64,000 nt of DNA from Rhodococcus sp. CH91. Lineage in GTDB: Bacteria; Actinomycetota; Actinomycetes; Mycobacteriales; Mycobacteriaceae. Location of the stretch: NCBI RefSeq assembly GCF_022554085.1, contig NZ_JAKFYR010000005.1, forward strand, positions 186,001 to 250,000, read 5' to 3'. Within the stretch, counting starts at the first letter, position 1. Every line of letters begins with the position of its first letter. Shown here in pieces: positions 43,226 to 53,762 of this stretch. The notes below the pieces were generated by a model. That model had not been told where the DNA came from and did no database searches. It saw only the letters and a program-made list of their open reading frames with translations. A program made the translations under genes and the position numbers.

Positions 43226-45526
43226 TCAGGGCGGAGTGAAGGACACGGCGGGCAGCTCGTCCCGCCGGCACAGCCCCGTCTGATCCAGAAGGTCGAGGGT
43301 GCGCAGGTAGCGGCGGACGAGATCGCCCGCGGACAGCCCGGCATCCGCAGCCGCGTCCAGGGCGGCGGCGAGTCCGTCGCCGCGTGCCCAGCGATGGATC
43401 GCGGCCACGGCGACCGGGTCCGGATCCGGTGCCACGGCAAGCCCGTGATGCTCCTCGCGTCCGGCGAGTTCGCTCCACGATCGCATCGTGGCGTGCAGTG
43501 CCTCGTCGATCGCGGGGGTGGTGCGGCCCGGCACTCCGACGGTGCGGCGCCGGGTTTCACCGAGAGCGCTGCAGGCGACGGCGGCGAGCTCCGCCGAGGT
43601 CAGTCCCGACCAGGCGCCGGTGCGGACGCACTCTGCGACGAGAAGGTCGTTGGTGCAATAGATCCGGCCGAGCCGGCGACCGTCGTCGGTGACGTGGACG
43701 GCCTCGCCGGCGGGATCCCGGATCAGATATCCGCGTTCCTCGAGCAGATCCAGTGTGCGGTCGAAGGTGCCGACGAGACGACCGGTGACCTCGTCGATCC
43801 GTGTCCGCATCCGCTCGGTGTCCCCGTGCAGCGCGGCCCGGCGTGCCGACAATGCGAGGAGGCGGTCGCGATCTCCCCGTCTGTGCACCGGATGTGAGCG
43901 TACCGCGCGGGCCAGGGCGCTCACGAGATCGGCGGAACCGGTGCGCCGTGCTTCTGCGAGACGGTCGCTCAGCTGCCGGTATTCGGTGAGCCCGCCGATA
44001 CTTCCGAGTTCGGTGTCGAGATCGTGCAGTGCGGCCGAGTTGGCGCGGACCGCGTCGGTGAGAGCGGCGACGGATCTCTCCGCTTGGTACTGCGCGAAAG
44101 ATCGCTGCAGGAACTCCCGGGCTCCGCGGATGCCACGACGAGCGACCAGGTTGATTGCGGTGTTGTACCCCACTCGGAGTGAACTGTGCAGCGGGTACGA
44201 GCGCGCCCCGGCGAGCCCTGCGACGGTGGCGGGGTCCGATTCGGGACTCCACAGCACGACGGCGTGGCCCTCGACGTCGATACCGCGCCTGCCTGCGCGT
44301 CCGGTGAGTTGCGTGTACTCGCCCGGGGTGAGGCGTACGGGGCCGTCGGCGGTGGGTTTGACGAGACGTTCGAGAACGACGGTGCGCGCCGGCATGTTCA
44401 CTCCCACCGCGAGTGTTTCGGTGGCGAACACGACGCGTAGGAGACCGCGTGCGAACAGTTCCTCGACGGTGTGCCGGAACGCCGGGACGAGACCGGCATG
44501 ATGCGCGGCGACCCCGCGTTCGAGTCCTTCGAGCCACTCGGCACAGCCGACCGCGTCGAGGTCGGCGGGCGGAAGAGAGGCGATGTGCCGGTCCGCGACG
44601 GCCCGGATCTCCGCGATGTCGGCGGCCTGGGTGAGGCGGATCGGCGAATCGAGACATTCGGCGACGGCATCGTCGCAACCGTTGCGGCTGAACCGGAACC
44701 AGATGGCAGGCAGCAACTGTTCGGCTTCGAGCCGGGCGACGGTGCCGGGCAGGTCGCCGACCTCCGGCCCGGCGCGTTCGCGTGAGCGCCGACGGCGGTG
44801 CCGCCTGCCCGCCGTAGGTCCCGGCGCGGCCTCCACGAGCCGGCGGTGGGCGATGTACCGCTCGAGGGCGTCGTCGACAGTGCCCGACGGGGAGAGCAGA
44901 TCGAACAGACGGCCACCCGCGAGCATGTGCTGCGTGAGCGGTACGGGCCGGCTGTCCTCGACGACGACCGTGACGTCGCCACGGACCTCGCGCAGCCAGC
45001 CGCCGAACTCCTCGGCGTTGCTCACCGTGGCGGACAGGCTCGTCAGGGTCACGCCGTCCGGGAGCGCGAGGATCGTTTCCTCCCACACCGCGCCGCGCTC
45101 GCGGTCGGCGAGATAGTGCACCTCGTCCATGACGACGTGGGTGAGACCACGCAGGAGCGGGGAGTCGCCGTGCAGCATGCTGCGGAGAACTTCGGTGGTC
45201 ATGACGACCACGGGAGCGTGGGGGTCCAGGGAGATGTCGCCGGTGAGCAGGCCGACGCGGTCGTCCCCGAATCGGCGCGACAGATCCAGATATTTCTGGT
45301 TGCTCAGCGCCTTGATCGGGGTGGTGTAGAAGCATCGTCCCGCCGATCGGAGGGCGAGACGGGCGGCGAATTCCCCGACGATGGTCTTACCGGCCCCGGT
45401 GGGGGCGCACACCAGCACATCGTGGTGATCCTCGAGTGCGCGGCAGGCCTCGACCTGGAAGTCGTCGAGCGGGAAATCGAGTTCGGTCGCGAAGGCCGTG
45501 AGCTGCGACCGGTCCTGCGTGCGCAC
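43226..45526 (-). CDS. helY: HelY-like superfamily II RNA/DNA helicase
   Basis: 766 residues of the Ski2/Mtr4-like group. Motif I APTGAGKT near residue 45, motif II MDEVHYL, motif III SLSATVSN, motif VI TGRAGRRGID, and a C-terminal DSHCT-type domain are present. It is shorter than the roughly 900 residues I recall for mycobacterial HelY, mainly in the region after motif VI. The GTG start codon is inside one arm of a perfect 15-bp inverted repeat (45520-45562), which may affect initiation. Role: RNA unwinding or decay; exact substrate unknown. Confidence 0.88.
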   Translation of the reverse strand: MRTQDRSQLTAFATELDFPLDDFQVEACRALEDHHDVLVCAPTGAGKTIVGEFAARLALRSAGRCFYTTPIKALSNQKYLDLSRRFGDDRVGLLTGDISLDPHAPVVVMTTEVLRSMLHGDSPLLRGLTHVVMDEVHYLADRERGAVWEETILALPDGVTLTSLSATVSNAEEFGGWLREVRGDVTVVVEDSRPVPLTQHMLAGGRLFDLLSPSGTVDDALERYIAHRRLVEAAPGPTAGRRHRRRRSRERAGPEVGDLPGTVARLEAEQLLPAIWFRFSRNGCDDAVAECLDSPIRLTQAADIAEIRAVADRHIASLPPADLDAVGCAEWLEGLERGVAAHHAGLVPAFRHTVEELFARGLLRVVFATETLAVGVNMPARTVVLERLVKPTADGPVRLTPGEYTQLTGRAGRRGIDVEGHAVVLWSPESDPATVAGLAGARSYPLHSSLRVGYNTAINLVARRGIRGAREFLQRSFAQYQAERSVAALTDAVRANSAALHDLDTELGSIGGLTEYRQLSDRLAEARRTGSADLVSALARAVRSHPVHRRGDRDRLLALSARRAALHGDTERMRTRIDEVTGRLVGTFDRTLDLLEERGYLIRDPAGEAVHVTDDGRRLGRIYCTNDLLVAECVRTGAWSGLTSAELAAVACSALGETRRRTVGVPGRTTPAIDEALHATMRSWSELAGREEHHGLAVAPDPDPVAVAAIHRWARGDGLAAALDAAADAGLSAGDLVRRYLRTLDLLDQTGLCRRDELPAVSFTPP

Positions 45527-45562
45527 GTGTCCACGTTACGGGGCGCGGTGGACACGTGCGCA
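45520..45562. terminator. perfect 15-bp inverted repeat overlapping the helY start
   Basis: TGCGCACGTGTCCAC (45520-45534) and GTGGACACGTGCGCA (45548-45562) pair perfectly around a 13-base loop. On the minus strand the hairpin begins 32 bases after the ohr stop and contains the helY GTG (45524-45526). It could terminate the ohrR-ohr message, hide the helY start, or be a protein-binding site. Confidence 0.6.
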
Positions 45563-45593
45563 GCGGAGCGATCGCCCTGTGACGGGGGAGATG

Positions 45594-46016
45594 TCAGTCC
45601 TCCGTGACCTCGAGGGTCACATCGATGTTCCCGCGGGTGGCGTTGGAATACGGGCACACCTGGTGGGCCTTCTCGGTGAGCTCGAGTGCCTTCTCCCGGG
45701 GAAGATTCGGCAGCGTCACCTCGAGGGTGACCGCGAGACCGAATCCGCCGCCCTCGGTCGGGCCGATCCCGACGCGGGCGCCCACAGCGGAATCGCTGAC
45801 GTCCACCTTCTCCTGCCGAGCGATCATCTGCAGCGCCGAATGGAAGCACGCCGCGTATCCGGCAGCGAAGAGCTGCTCGGGGTTGGTGCCCTTCCCGTCG
45901 CCACCCATCTCGGTCGGGAGCGACAGATCGAGGTCGAGCGTGCCGTCGCTGGTGCGGGCGTGGCCGTCGCGTCCGGCTCCGGTCGCGAGCGCTTCGGCCG
46001 TGTAGATGATGTTCAC
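45594..46016 (-). CDS. ohr: organic hydroperoxide resistance protein Ohr
   Basis: 140 residues, typical of Ohr/OsmC peroxidases. The two active cysteines lie in YAACFHSAL and QVCPYSNA, and the N-terminal [17 protein letters not shown] is characteristic. It reduces organic hydroperoxides, usually with lipoyl-protein electrons. The GTG start overlaps the ohrR stop (GTGA), so regulator and enzyme are co-translated. Confidence 0.95.
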   Translation of the reverse strand: MNIIYTAEALATGAGRDGHARTSDGTLDLDLSLPTEMGGDGKGTNPEQLFAAGYAACFHSALQMIARQEKVDVSDSAVGARVGIGPTEGGGFGLAVTLEVTLPNLPREKALELTEKAHQVCPYSNATRGNIDVTLEVTED

Positions 46017-46483
46017 GAGGTCCTGCCTTTCTTCGGGGTGGCGCCGGGTGCTTGCTGCAGCGCGGCGGTCAGGCGATGGAGCGTCTCACGTAGTTCGACC
46101 AGTTCGTCGAGGTCGAACCGGCTGTTCTGCGACACACAACCGAGGATGTCCTCGGCCTCCGTCCGGAGTGCCGCCCCTGCTTCGGTGAGGTGGACGACGA
46201 CACGGCGTTCGTCGCTGCGTTGCCGGCGTCGTTCTACGTATCCGGTGGCCTCGAGGCGCTTGAGCAGGGGGGACAGTGTGCCGGTGTCGAGATCGAGCGC
46301 GTCGCACAGATCCTGCACGCCACGTCCGTCGCGTTCCCACAGGGCCAGGAGCACGAGGTACTGCGGGTAGGTGATGCCCAGCCGGTCGAGCAGCGGCCGG
46401 TAGGCCGCGGTGACGGTGCGCGATGCGCGGTAGAGCGCGAAGCACACCTGCTGGTCGAGATCGAGGGGCGAGGGCACGGGCAT
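46013..46483 (-). CDS. ohrR: OhrR, MarR-family peroxide-sensing repressor
   Basis: 156 residues. The redox-sensing Cys14 lies in [13 protein letters not shown] as in OhrR proteins. The winged helix follows ([39 protein letters not shown]). Oxidation of that cysteine by organic peroxides releases DNA. It is co-transcribed with ohr and probably autoregulated through the TTGCGCACAA element upstream. The gene is divergent from the Clp ATPase. Confidence 0.93.
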   Translation of the reverse strand: MPVPSPLDLDQQVCFALYRASRTVTAAYRPLLDRLGITYPQYLVLLALWERDGRGVQDLCDALDLDTGTLSPLLKRLEATGYVERRRQRSDERRVVVHLTEAGAALRTEAEDILGCVSQNSRFDLDELVELRETLHRLTAALQQAPGATPKKGRTS

Positions 46484-46503
46484 AAATGTAGTGCCAAATT
46501 ATG

Positions 46504-46513
46504 TTGCGCACAA
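46504..46513. promoter_or_regulatory. candidate OhrR operator
   Basis: TTGCGCACAA, an imperfect palindrome inside an AT-rich stretch, lies 21 bp upstream of ohrR. Similar TTGCGCA-like elements occur in front of other ohr genes as I recall. Short, so moderate support. Confidence 0.4.
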
Positions 46514-46556
46514 TGTAAATGCTCGACCTCGACGGTGACTCGGATCACATTCTTGC

Positions 46557-46583
46557 GGGAATTGAATGCAGAGTCGGCACGTT
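46557..46583 (+). promoter_or_regulatory. SigH/SigE-like stress promoter for the Clp ATPase gene
   Basis: GGGAAT (46557-46562) and GTT (46581-46583) are separated by 18 bases, fitting the actinobacterial SigH/SigE pattern GGAAC/T-N18-GTT. The HspR-type HAIR element follows within two bases, and the preferred ATG is 43 bp downstream. Confidence 0.55.
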
Positions 46584-46584
46584 A

Positions 46585-46605
46585 GTTGAGTGAGAATGGC
46601 TCAAG
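46585..46605. promoter_or_regulatory. HAIR element (HspR operator)
   Basis: GTTGAGT-N7-GCTCAAG matches the HspR consensus CTTGAGT-N7-ACTCAAG at 12 of 14 positions. It covers the upstream candidate GTG (46590) and ATG (46596) start codons, which supports the later ATG at 46626 as the true start. Confidence 0.72.
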
Positions 46606-46625
46606 TTCAACAGAAAGGCTTCGGA

Positions 46626-49055
46626 ATGCCGGCATTCTTCGGGCCTAGCGGCCCTGGTCGGATCGATATCACGCGTTTCATGAGCCGCGGAACCCAGGAC
46701 CTCATGGCACTCGCCGCGCGCTACGCCACCGAACGTGGCGACGCGGAACTCGACGTGCTGCACGTTCTCCGCGCCATGGCGGAGGAGGACCCGGCCCGCG
46801 CGGTCATGACCCGCGCCGGAGCCGAACCCGCCGACGTCATCGCGGCGGTGGACCAGCGCCTGCCCGAGAGCCGCCCCGGCGAGCCCGTCTCCGCTCCCGC
46901 GCTCACCAGCGCGGTGAAGACCGCTCTCTTCGAGGCGCATCAGCTCTCGCGCGCCCTCGGATCCACCTACATCGACCCCGAGCACCTCTTCTTCGCACTC
47001 GCGGCCGACCAGACCCGCGCCCCGGGGCGGCTGCTCGCATCCCTCGGTGTGACACCGCAGTCGTTGCAGACGGCTCTGCAGCCCGTCCCCGCCGCATCCG
47101 CGTCCGAGGACTCGCAGACCCCGACACTCGACAAGTTCGGTGTCGACCTCACCGACCGTGCCCGAGGCGGCGGCATCGACCCCGTCATCGGCCGCGCGGA
47201 CGAACTCGACCAGACGATCGAGATCCTGGCCCGGCGTACCAAGAACAACCCGGTGCTCGTCGGTGAAGCCGGTGTCGGCAAGACCGCCATCGTCGAGGGT
47301 CTCGCACAGCGCATCGTGGACGGAGACGTCCCCGACGTGCTCCGCGACAAGCGCATCGTCCAGCTCGACCTGACCGCGATGGTCGCCGGTACCCGCTACC
47401 GCGGCGACTTCGAGGAGCGCCTCACCACGGCACTCGACGAGATCACGTCTCAGCAGGGCCGGCTCATCGTCTTCATCGACGAGATCCACACCGTCGTCGG
47501 CGCAGGCGCCGGTAACGAGGGCGCGATGGACGCCGCGAACATCCTCAAGCCGAAGCTCGCGCGCGGTGAGCTGCACGTGGTCGGAGCGACCACGCTCGAC
47601 GAGTACCGCAAGCACATCGAGAAGGACCCGGCGCTCGAACGCCGCTTCCAGCCGGTCACGGTCGACGAGCCCGCGCGTGACGACGCGGTGGCGATCCTGA
47701 AGGGACTCGCCGATCGCTACGCCGAGTTCCACCGCGTCCGGTACACCGACGAAGCACTCGAGGCCGCCGTCGACCTGTCGATGCGTTATCTGCCCGACCG
47801 GCACCTGCCGGACAAGGCGATCGACCTCGTCGACCAGGCCGGGGCGCGCCTGCGCCTGCGGGTGCCGCGTACCGACGTGAGCGAACTGCGCGCACGACTG
47901 GCGGAACTCGAGGCGGAGAAGGACCGCGCCGTCGAGGCCGAGCAGTACGAGGAGGCCTCCCGCGTCCGCGACGAGATCCTCCGGGTCCAGAAGCGGATCG
48001 ACGACGTCGACGGGGCCGGACCTGCCGAGGACGTCCCGACCGTCGACCCCGAGTCGATCGCCGAGATCGTCTCTCGCGCCACCGGTGTCCCGGCGGCGCA
48101 GATGACGCGCGCCGAGAAGGAGAAACTGCGCGCTCTCGAGGACGAACTGCACAAGCGTGTCGTCGGTCAGGACGAGGCCGTGCACGCTGTGGCACGTGCC
48201 GTGCGGCGCAACCGGTCCGGCATGAGCGACCCGGACCGTCCGGTGGGCAGCTTCCTGTTCCTCGGCCCCACGGGTGTGGGCAAGACGGAGCTCGCGAAGG
48301 CACTGGCGGAAGTGTTGTTCGGCGACGAACGCACCATGCTGCGTATCGACATGAGCGAGTTCGGGGAACGTCACACCGTCAGCCGGCTCGTCGGCGCCCC
48401 TCCGGGTTACGTCGGATACGGGGAGGCAGGCCAGCTCACCGAGCAGGTCCGTCGCCACCCCTATTCGGTGGTCCTGCTCGACGAGATCGAGAAGGCGCAT
48501 CCGGACGTGTTCAACACGCTGCTGCAGGTCCTCGACGACGGCCGCCTCACCGACGGTGAGGGCCGCACGGTGGACTTCACCAACACCGTGGTCATCATGA
48601 CGAGCAATCTCGGCTCGGACATCATCTCGAGCCGCGGCGGAGCGCTCGGCTTCACCACCGGTGATGCCGAGGCCGCGGAGAAGCCGCTGCGTGATCGGGT
48701 GATGGGGCGGCTGCGCGAATCCATGCGGCCGGAATTCCTCAACCGCATCGACGAGATCGTCATGTTCCGCAAGCTCGACGACGATCAGCTGCACCGGATC
48801 ACCGAGATGCTGCTCGCTGCGAGCCGGAAGCGGCTGCAGAGCAAGGGAATCGACATCGAATTCACTCCTGCTGCGGTCGCATGGATCGCACGCCGCGGGC
48901 ATCAGCCCGAATTCGGTGCCCGGCCGCTGCGCCGCGCGATCTCGCGTGTCGTGGACGACCGGATCGCCGACATGCTGCTCGACGACACGCTCGTCGAGGG
49001 CAACCGGGTCACCGCGGACGTCGTGGACGACGAACTGTCGCTCCGGGTGAAGTAA
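46626..49055 (+). CDS. ClpC-type Clp/Hsp100 AAA+ unfoldase (HspR-regulated)
   Basis: 809 residues. A double Clp-N repeat comes first, then AAA-1 with GEAGVGKT and [15 protein letters not shown]-like coiled segment (about residues 415-450, [15 protein letters not shown]) separates it from AAA-2 with GPTGVGKT and DEIEKAHP. The UVR segment, rather than a long ClpB middle domain, makes it ClpC-like. A GALGF tripeptide after GSDII is the expected ClpP-docking loop. Start chosen at the ATG with AAAGG seven bases upstream, after the HAIR element. It is probably an additional heat-inducible paralogue of the housekeeping ClpC1. Confidence 0.9.
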   Translation: MPAFFGPSGPGRIDITRFMSRGTQDLMALAARYATERGDAELDVLHVLRAMAEEDPARAVMTRAGAEPADVIAAVDQRLPESRPGEPVSAPALTSAVKTALFEAHQLSRALGSTYIDPEHLFFALAADQTRAPGRLLASLGVTPQSLQTALQPVPAASASEDSQTPTLDKFGVDLTDRARGGGIDPVIGRADELDQTIEILARRTKNNPVLVGEAGVGKTAIVEGLAQRIVDGDVPDVLRDKRIVQLDLTAMVAGTRYRGDFEERLTTALDEITSQQGRLIVFIDEIHTVVGAGAGNEGAMDAANILKPKLARGELHVVGATTLDEYRKHIEKDPALERRFQPVTVDEPARDDAVAILKGLADRYAEFHRVRYTDEALEAAVDLSMRYLPDRHLPDKAIDLVDQAGARLRLRVPRTDVSELRARLAELEAEKDRAVEAEQYEEASRVRDEILRVQKRIDDVDGAGPAEDVPTVDPESIAEIVSRATGVPAAQMTRAEKEKLRALEDELHKRVVGQDEAVHAVARAVRRNRSGMSDPDRPVGSFLFLGPTGVGKTELAKALAEVLFGDERTMLRIDMSEFGERHTVSRLVGAPPGYVGYGEAGQLTEQVRRHPYSVVLLDEIEKAHPDVFNTLLQVLDDGRLTDGEGRTVDFTNTVVIMTSNLGSDIISSRGGALGFTTGDAEAAEKPLRDRVMGRLRESMRPEFLNRIDEIVMFRKLDDDQLHRITEMLLAASRKRLQSKGIDIEFTPAAVAWIARRGHQPEFGARPLRRAISRVVDDRIADMLLDDTLVEGNRVTADVVDDELSLRVK

Positions 49056-49066
49056 CGCACGAGACG

Positions 49067-49096
49067 AAGGGGGAGGTGCCGCGGCACCTCCCCCTT
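49067..49096. terminator. perfect hairpin between Clp and maltokinase genes
   Basis: Fourteen-bp arms AAGGGGGAGGTGCC and GGCACCTCCCCCTT with a two-base tip lie 11 bases after the Clp stop and eight bases before the convergent maltokinase stop. A strong bidirectional terminator with short A/T ends. Confidence 0.88.
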
Positions 49097-49104
49097 TCGC
49101 GCGT

Positions 49105-50502
49105 TCACATCGCGGTCAGGCGCCGGATCGCCTCGAGCGGCAGATGCAGCCAGGAGGGCCGGTGCCGCGCTTCGTAGACCACCTCGTAGACGGCCTTGTC
49201 CAATTCGTACGCCCGGAGCAGGACACCCGAGTCCCGCGGATCGGTTCCCGAGGCCGCCGCATAGCCTTCGCAGAAAGCGGCGCAATTACGTTCGGCCCAT
49301 TCCCGTGCGCGGAACTCCCGCTGGGAGGCCACCGCCGCTCCCTGCTGGGATTCGCGAACGGAATGGTGCGCCGCGTAGTCGAAGGATCGCAGTATCCCGG
49401 CCACATCACGGAAAGGATGGTCGGGCTTGCGGCGTTCCTCGAGGGACTTCACCGGTTCGCCTTCGAAGTCGATGAGCAGCCAGCGTTCGGGGGTACGCAG
49501 CACCTGGCCGAGATGCAGGTCGCCGTGGATGCGATGGACGGGCACCCGGCCCAGCCCGGCGAACTCCTCGAAACGCGCCCGGATCGCCGGCGCGAGTTCG
49601 GAGAGTTCGGCGACCTCTGCTGCCGCACCTTCGAGGCGGCCGATCATGCCCTCGCTCAATTCCGCCGCCGTTCGTTCGCCGGTGCCGAGGGCAGCCACGA
49701 GGTGGGCGTGGACATCGGCGACGGCCGCGCCGATCCGCTGGGATTCACCCGCGAAGTCGGTCCCCACCTCGTCGGCCCGCAGGTCTCCTTCGATGAGCAG
49801 ATCCCGGACGCTCCCGAGCGCCATCGACCAGCCGTCCGCCGAGTTGGCCGCGAAGTCCTGCACCATCGCCAGCGTCGTGCGGACGTCCTCGACCTCCGCC
49901 TCGATCCAGGCGCGGATGGGCGAAATCGATCTGCAGCCGACCTCGCCGAGCGCGAGCGGCAACTCGACGTCGGGGTTGATGCCCAGGGTCAACCGCCGGA
50001 ACATCTTGAGTAGCAGCTTCTCTCCGAGGACGACGGAGCTGTTGGACTGCTCCGCGCTCAGGGCGCGGCCGCGCAGGCCGGGTTCGATGACCGAGCCGGG
50101 AACGTTGTGGAGTTCGACGGGTCCGCTCGTCGTGCCGCTCGCCAGATTCCGGGAGTAGCGGTCGAGGATCTCCTGATCACGCAGTCCGTCGTAGACGTAG
50201 ACGCTCCGGCCGCGGGACTCGTCGGGACCGGCCACGGTCCACTGCTGCAAGTCGTCGGGCAGATGCGGCCGGTAGCCCAGCGGTACCTGGTAGATCTGAT
50301 CGGCTGCCGACTCGAACGAGACCTTCACCAGCAGGTGATCGGCTCCGAACCCGGGTTCCTCGACGAGCGGATCGCGCAGGAGGACGCGAACGCCGGTGAG
50401 GGTCTGGCCCTTCGCTGCGAACCAGCGCTGGTGCGGCATCCACTCGCGCAGGTCGGTGACGAGTTGCGCCTCCGGATAGAGTTCCGTGTTCGCTGTGGTC
50501 AT
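49105..50502 (-). CDS. mak: maltokinase Mak (Pep2)
   Basis: 465 residues. The N-terminal cap domain ([13 protein letters not shown], where Mak-N begins) precedes an APH-like kinase fold with [13 protein letters not shown] and [17 protein letters not shown]. It phosphorylates maltose to maltose-1-phosphate with ATP, feeding GlgE-dependent alpha-glucan synthesis. Its ATG overlaps the treS stop (ATGA), the usual TreS-Pep2 pairing. The GlgE and GlgB genes are not in this window. Confidence 0.95.
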   Translation of the reverse strand: MTTANTELYPEAQLVTDLREWMPHQRWFAAKGQTLTGVRVLLRDPLVEEPGFGADHLLVKVSFESAADQIYQVPLGYRPHLPDDLQQWTVAGPDESRGRSVYVYDGLRDQEILDRYSRNLASGTTSGPVELHNVPGSVIEPGLRGRALSAEQSNSSVVLGEKLLLKMFRRLTLGINPDVELPLALGEVGCRSISPIRAWIEAEVEDVRTTLAMVQDFAANSADGWSMALGSVRDLLIEGDLRADEVGTDFAGESQRIGAAVADVHAHLVAALGTGERTAAELSEGMIGRLEGAAAEVAELSELAPAIRARFEEFAGLGRVPVHRIHGDLHLGQVLRTPERWLLIDFEGEPVKSLEERRKPDHPFRDVAGILRSFDYAAHHSVRESQQGAAVASQREFRAREWAERNCAAFCEGYAAASGTDPRDSGVLLRAYELDKAVYEVVYEARHRPSWLHLPLEAIRRLTAM

Positions 50503-52322
50503 GGCTGCACCGCCGCTTCTGCTTCGCTGCTCACCGGGTGCTCGCCCGGTCCCTCCTTCGCGGGGTCGGGCTGCAGGGCGAACCAGAAGAACCCGTGGCC
50601 GGGCAGGGTGATCATGTAGCCCTCCTCCGTGATCGTCGGGAACGGGACGGAGCCGGTCAACTCCACCGGGATCCATCCGGCGAAGCGCGACAGATCCAGA
50701 ACCACGCCCTGGGGATAGCGAGAAAGGTTGTTCACGCACAGGATGACGTCGCTGTAGTTGCGTTCCGGGCCCGGTGGCATCTCGCGCAGATAGGACAGGA
50801 TCGCCGGATTGGCACTGCCGAGTTCGGTGAACGACGCCTTGCCGAAGGCGGGATGCTGCTTGCGGACCTGGATCATCCGGCGCGTCCAGTGCAACAGCGA
50901 ATTCGTCGAGTTCATCTGCGATTCGACGTTCACCGCCTGGTATCCGTAGGTGGGATCCATGATGACCGGCAGGTACAACCGTCCCGGGTCCGCGCGGGAG
51001 AAGCCGGCATTGCGATCGGGGGACCATTGCATGGCGGTGCGCACCGCGTCGCGGTCGCCGAGCCAGATGTTGTCGCCCATTCCGATCTCGTCGCCGTAGT
51101 AGAGGACGGGGGAACCGGGCAGGCTCAGCAGCAGGGCGGTGAAGAGTTCGAGCTGATTGCGGTCGTTCTCGAGCAGTGGTGCCAGACGCCGCCGGATCCC
51201 GATGTTGGCGCGCATCCGAGGATCGGTGACGTATTCGGCGTACATGTAGTCGCGTTCTTCGTCGGTCACCATCTCGAGGGTCAGTTCGTCGTGGTTGCGC
51301 AGGAAGATGCCCCACTGGGCCGTTCGGGGAATGGCCGGCGTCTGCGCGAGGATCTCGGAGATGGGGAAGCGGTTCTGCCGGCGCACCGCCATGAAGATGC
51401 GTGGCATCAGCGGGAAATGGAATGCCATATGGCATTCGTCGCCGATCTCCGGTTCGCCGAAGTACTCGACGACGTCGGTGGGCCACTGGTTCGCTTCGGC
51501 CAGCATCACCCGGCCCGGATACTCGGCATCGATCACCGCCCGGCACTTCTTGAGGAAGGCGTGGGTCTCCGGGAGGTTCTCGCAGTTCGTCCCCTCACGT
51601 TCGAACAGATAGGGGACGGCATCGAGGCGGAAGCCGTCGATGCCCAGATCGAGCCAGAAACGCAGGACGTCGAGCATCGCGTCCTGCACCTCGGGGTTGT
51701 CGTAGTTCAGGTCGGGCTGATGCGAGAAGAACCGGTGCCAGTAGTACTGCTTGCGCACCGGGTCCCAGGTCCAGTTCGACGTCTCGGTGTCGACGAAGAT
51801 GATGCGGGCTTCCTGATAGCGGTCGTCGACGTCCGACCACACGTAGAAGTCGCCGTACGGCCCGTCCGGGTCGGTTCGCGATTCCTGGAACCACGCGTGG
51901 GTGTCGGACGTGTGGTTCATGACGAGATCGGTGATGACGCGGATGCCCCTCTTGTGCGCCTCGTCGAGGAACGTCACGAAATCGTCGACCGTGCCGAATT
52001 CCGGTAGCACACCACGGAAGTCACGGATGTCGTATCCACCGTCCCGGAGCGGGGAATCGTAGAAGGGCGGCAGCCAGATGCAGTCGGCTCCGAGCCAGGC
52101 GATGTAGTCGAGCTTCTCGGTCAGCCCTCGCAGGTCGCCGGTGCCGTCGTTGTTCGAGTCGTTGAAGGCGCGGACGAGGACCTCGTAGAACACCGCGGTC
52201 TTGAACCAATCGGGGTCCACCGGGAGGCTGCGCGCATGGGCGAAATCCTCGGCCCGGTTCTCGACGAGGTGTCCGTCGGCAGTGTGTTCGTACTCCGGTA
52301 CTCGGTCGGACGGATCCGGCAT
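50499..52322 (-). CDS. treS: trehalose synthase TreS
   Basis: 607 residues of GH13. Catalytic residues: nucleophile Asp in [10 protein letters not shown], acid/base Glu in MLAEANQWP, and the transition-state Asp in [18 protein letters not shown] and the WYEVLVRAF-like start ([18 protein letters not shown]) mark the TreS subfamily. It interconverts trehalose and maltose, and maltose then goes to Mak, encoded by the overlapping next gene. GGAGG precedes the ATG. Confidence 0.96.
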   Translation of the reverse strand: MPDPSDRVPEYEHTADGHLVENRAEDFAHARSLPVDPDWFKTAVFYEVLVRAFNDSNNDGTGDLRGLTEKLDYIAWLGADCIWLPPFYDSPLRDGGYDIRDFRGVLPEFGTVDDFVTFLDEAHKRGIRVITDLVMNHTSDTHAWFQESRTDPDGPYGDFYVWSDVDDRYQEARIIFVDTETSNWTWDPVRKQYYWHRFFSHQPDLNYDNPEVQDAMLDVLRFWLDLGIDGFRLDAVPYLFEREGTNCENLPETHAFLKKCRAVIDAEYPGRVMLAEANQWPTDVVEYFGEPEIGDECHMAFHFPLMPRIFMAVRRQNRFPISEILAQTPAIPRTAQWGIFLRNHDELTLEMVTDEERDYMYAEYVTDPRMRANIGIRRRLAPLLENDRNQLELFTALLLSLPGSPVLYYGDEIGMGDNIWLGDRDAVRTAMQWSPDRNAGFSRADPGRLYLPVIMDPTYGYQAVNVESQMNSTNSLLHWTRRMIQVRKQHPAFGKASFTELGSANPAILSYLREMPPGPERNYSDVILCVNNLSRYPQGVVLDLSRFAGWIPVELTGSVPFPTITEEGYMITLPGHGFFWFALQPDPAKEGPGEHPVSSEAEAAVQP

Positions 52323-52411
52323 GGCACCTCCGTGCTCGTCGCGTCACAGGATGGACTCGACCCAGAATGCCCCGGCCGACGGATTTCCACACCCGGAGCG
52401 GACCGAACCCT

Positions 52412-52425
52412 ATGTGAGCGCACAT
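52412..52425. promoter_or_regulatory. small palindrome ATGTG-N4-CACAT in the treS/acyl-CoA dehydrogenase gap
   Basis: ATGTG (52412-52416) and CACAT (52421-52425) flank AGCG in the divergent spacer, 23 bp before the acyl-CoA dehydrogenase ATG. A possible operator for one or both genes; short arms. Confidence 0.3.
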
Positions 52426-52447
52426 GTGTGCCGATACATTGGCGGGC

Positions 52448-53632
52448 ATGACTGCGAACCGGCCCGAAGGGCGGGTGGCCGAGTTGTGCACCCGCATGCG
52501 CTCGTTCATCGACGACGAGGTGATTCCCCTCGAACCTGCCCTGAGCCGGCACGACGGGGAGGGCGCCGAGGCGCTCGCCGGACTGAAGTCCCGGGCGAAG
52601 GAACTGGGCCTGTGGGCACTGGGACATCCCGAGGAGATGGGTGGCGGCGGCGTTCCCTTCCTCGACTTCGTCTATCTCAACGAGATCATCGGCCGCTCCG
52701 AATACGGCCAGCTCGCGGTCGGATCGGTGTCCATGCAGGACGCGCTCATGATCCAGAGGCACGGCACCGCCGAACAACGCGATCGCTGGATTCCGGGTCT
52801 CGTCTCCGGCGACATCCTGCCGTCGGTCGGCATGACCGAACCCGAAGTGGCGGGATCCGATCCGGTACTCGTGCAGACCACCGCCCGCCTCGAAGGCGGT
52901 GAGTGGGTGATCGACGGGCACAAGTGGTTCACGACCGGTGCCGCGCAGGCAGGCTACTGCACGGTCTTCGCGCGTACCGAACCCGAATCGACGCCGTTGC
53001 ACCGCAGTATCAGCGCGATCATCGTTCCCATCGACACTCCCGGACTGGAGATCGTGCGGTCGATCCCCACGATGGGGCACGAGCCGAGCGATCACTACGA
53101 AGTGAGGTACACCGGTGTGCGGGTGCCCGAGGAGAACGTGCTCGGTGAACGCGGGAACGGATTCGTCGTCGCGCAGGACAGGCTCGGGCCGGGGCGCATC
53201 TTCCACTGCATGCGGTGGCTCGGGCAGGCGCAGCGGGCCTTCGAACTCATGTGTGCCCGCGCGAACAGCCGGTTCGCCCACGGGTCCCTGCTCGCGGAGA
53301 AGGGGGAGATCCAGCGGTACATCGCCGAATCCGCCGCCGACATCCAGGCGGCCAGACTGATGACCCTCGACGCGGCGCGAGTGATGGACGCCGGCGAGGA
53401 CGCCCGGATCCAGATCGGGCTCATCAAGTTCCGGGGGGCGAAGATGCTGCACGATGTCGTCGACCGCGCGATCCAGGTGCACGGCGCGCTCGGGCTCACT
53501 GCCGACACACCGCTCGAGGGGATGTATCGGCGGGCCCGCTACGCCCGCATCTACGACGGTCCCGACGAGGTGCACCGTATGTCCACGGCCAGGAGGATGT
53601 TGCGGGATCCGGACCGGGTTCCCTGGCGATAG
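52448..53632 (+). CDS. acyl-CoA dehydrogenase
   Basis: 394 residues. FAD-binding motifs include GMTEPEVAGSDP and WVIDGHKWFTTGA. The C-terminal helical domain has RRARYARIYDGPDEVHRM, corresponding to the family's usual IYEGT-type end. The catalytic Glu position is not the canonical one in this segment; the Asp/Glu in YDGPDEVH is typical of the FadE/ACAD10-11-like group. It introduces a double bond into acyl-CoA. Start set at the ATG at 52448; an in-frame ATG at 52424 sits inside a palindrome and is less likely. Chain length unknown. Confidence 0.88.
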   Translation: MTANRPEGRVAELCTRMRSFIDDEVIPLEPALSRHDGEGAEALAGLKSRAKELGLWALGHPEEMGGGGVPFLDFVYLNEIIGRSEYGQLAVGSVSMQDALMIQRHGTAEQRDRWIPGLVSGDILPSVGMTEPEVAGSDPVLVQTTARLEGGEWVIDGHKWFTTGAAQAGYCTVFARTEPESTPLHRSISAIIVPIDTPGLEIVRSIPTMGHEPSDHYEVRYTGVRVPEENVLGERGNGFVVAQDRLGPGRIFHCMRWLGQAQRAFELMCARANSRFAHGSLLAEKGEIQRYIAESAADIQAARLMTLDAARVMDAGEDARIQIGLIKFRGAKMLHDVVDRAIQVHGALGLTADTPLEGMYRRARYARIYDGPDEVHRMSTARRMLRDPDRVPWR

Positions 53633-53762
53633 AAACCCTTCGCGAGAACGGGCCGGACGCAGCGGTTCTCGTCGCGGCTTCCCCGGACCGGGGGCCGATC
53701 GGACGACGTGACAGGGTACGACGGGCTCCCCGCCTAGGGTCTTTCGGCGTCGCGGATCGCCG

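Noticed and set aside
46590-46598. GTG at 46590 or ATG at 46596 as start of the Clp ATPase.
   Set aside because: Both lie inside the HAIR operator and have no Shine-Dalgarno sequence; the ATG at 46626 has AAAGG seven bases upstream.
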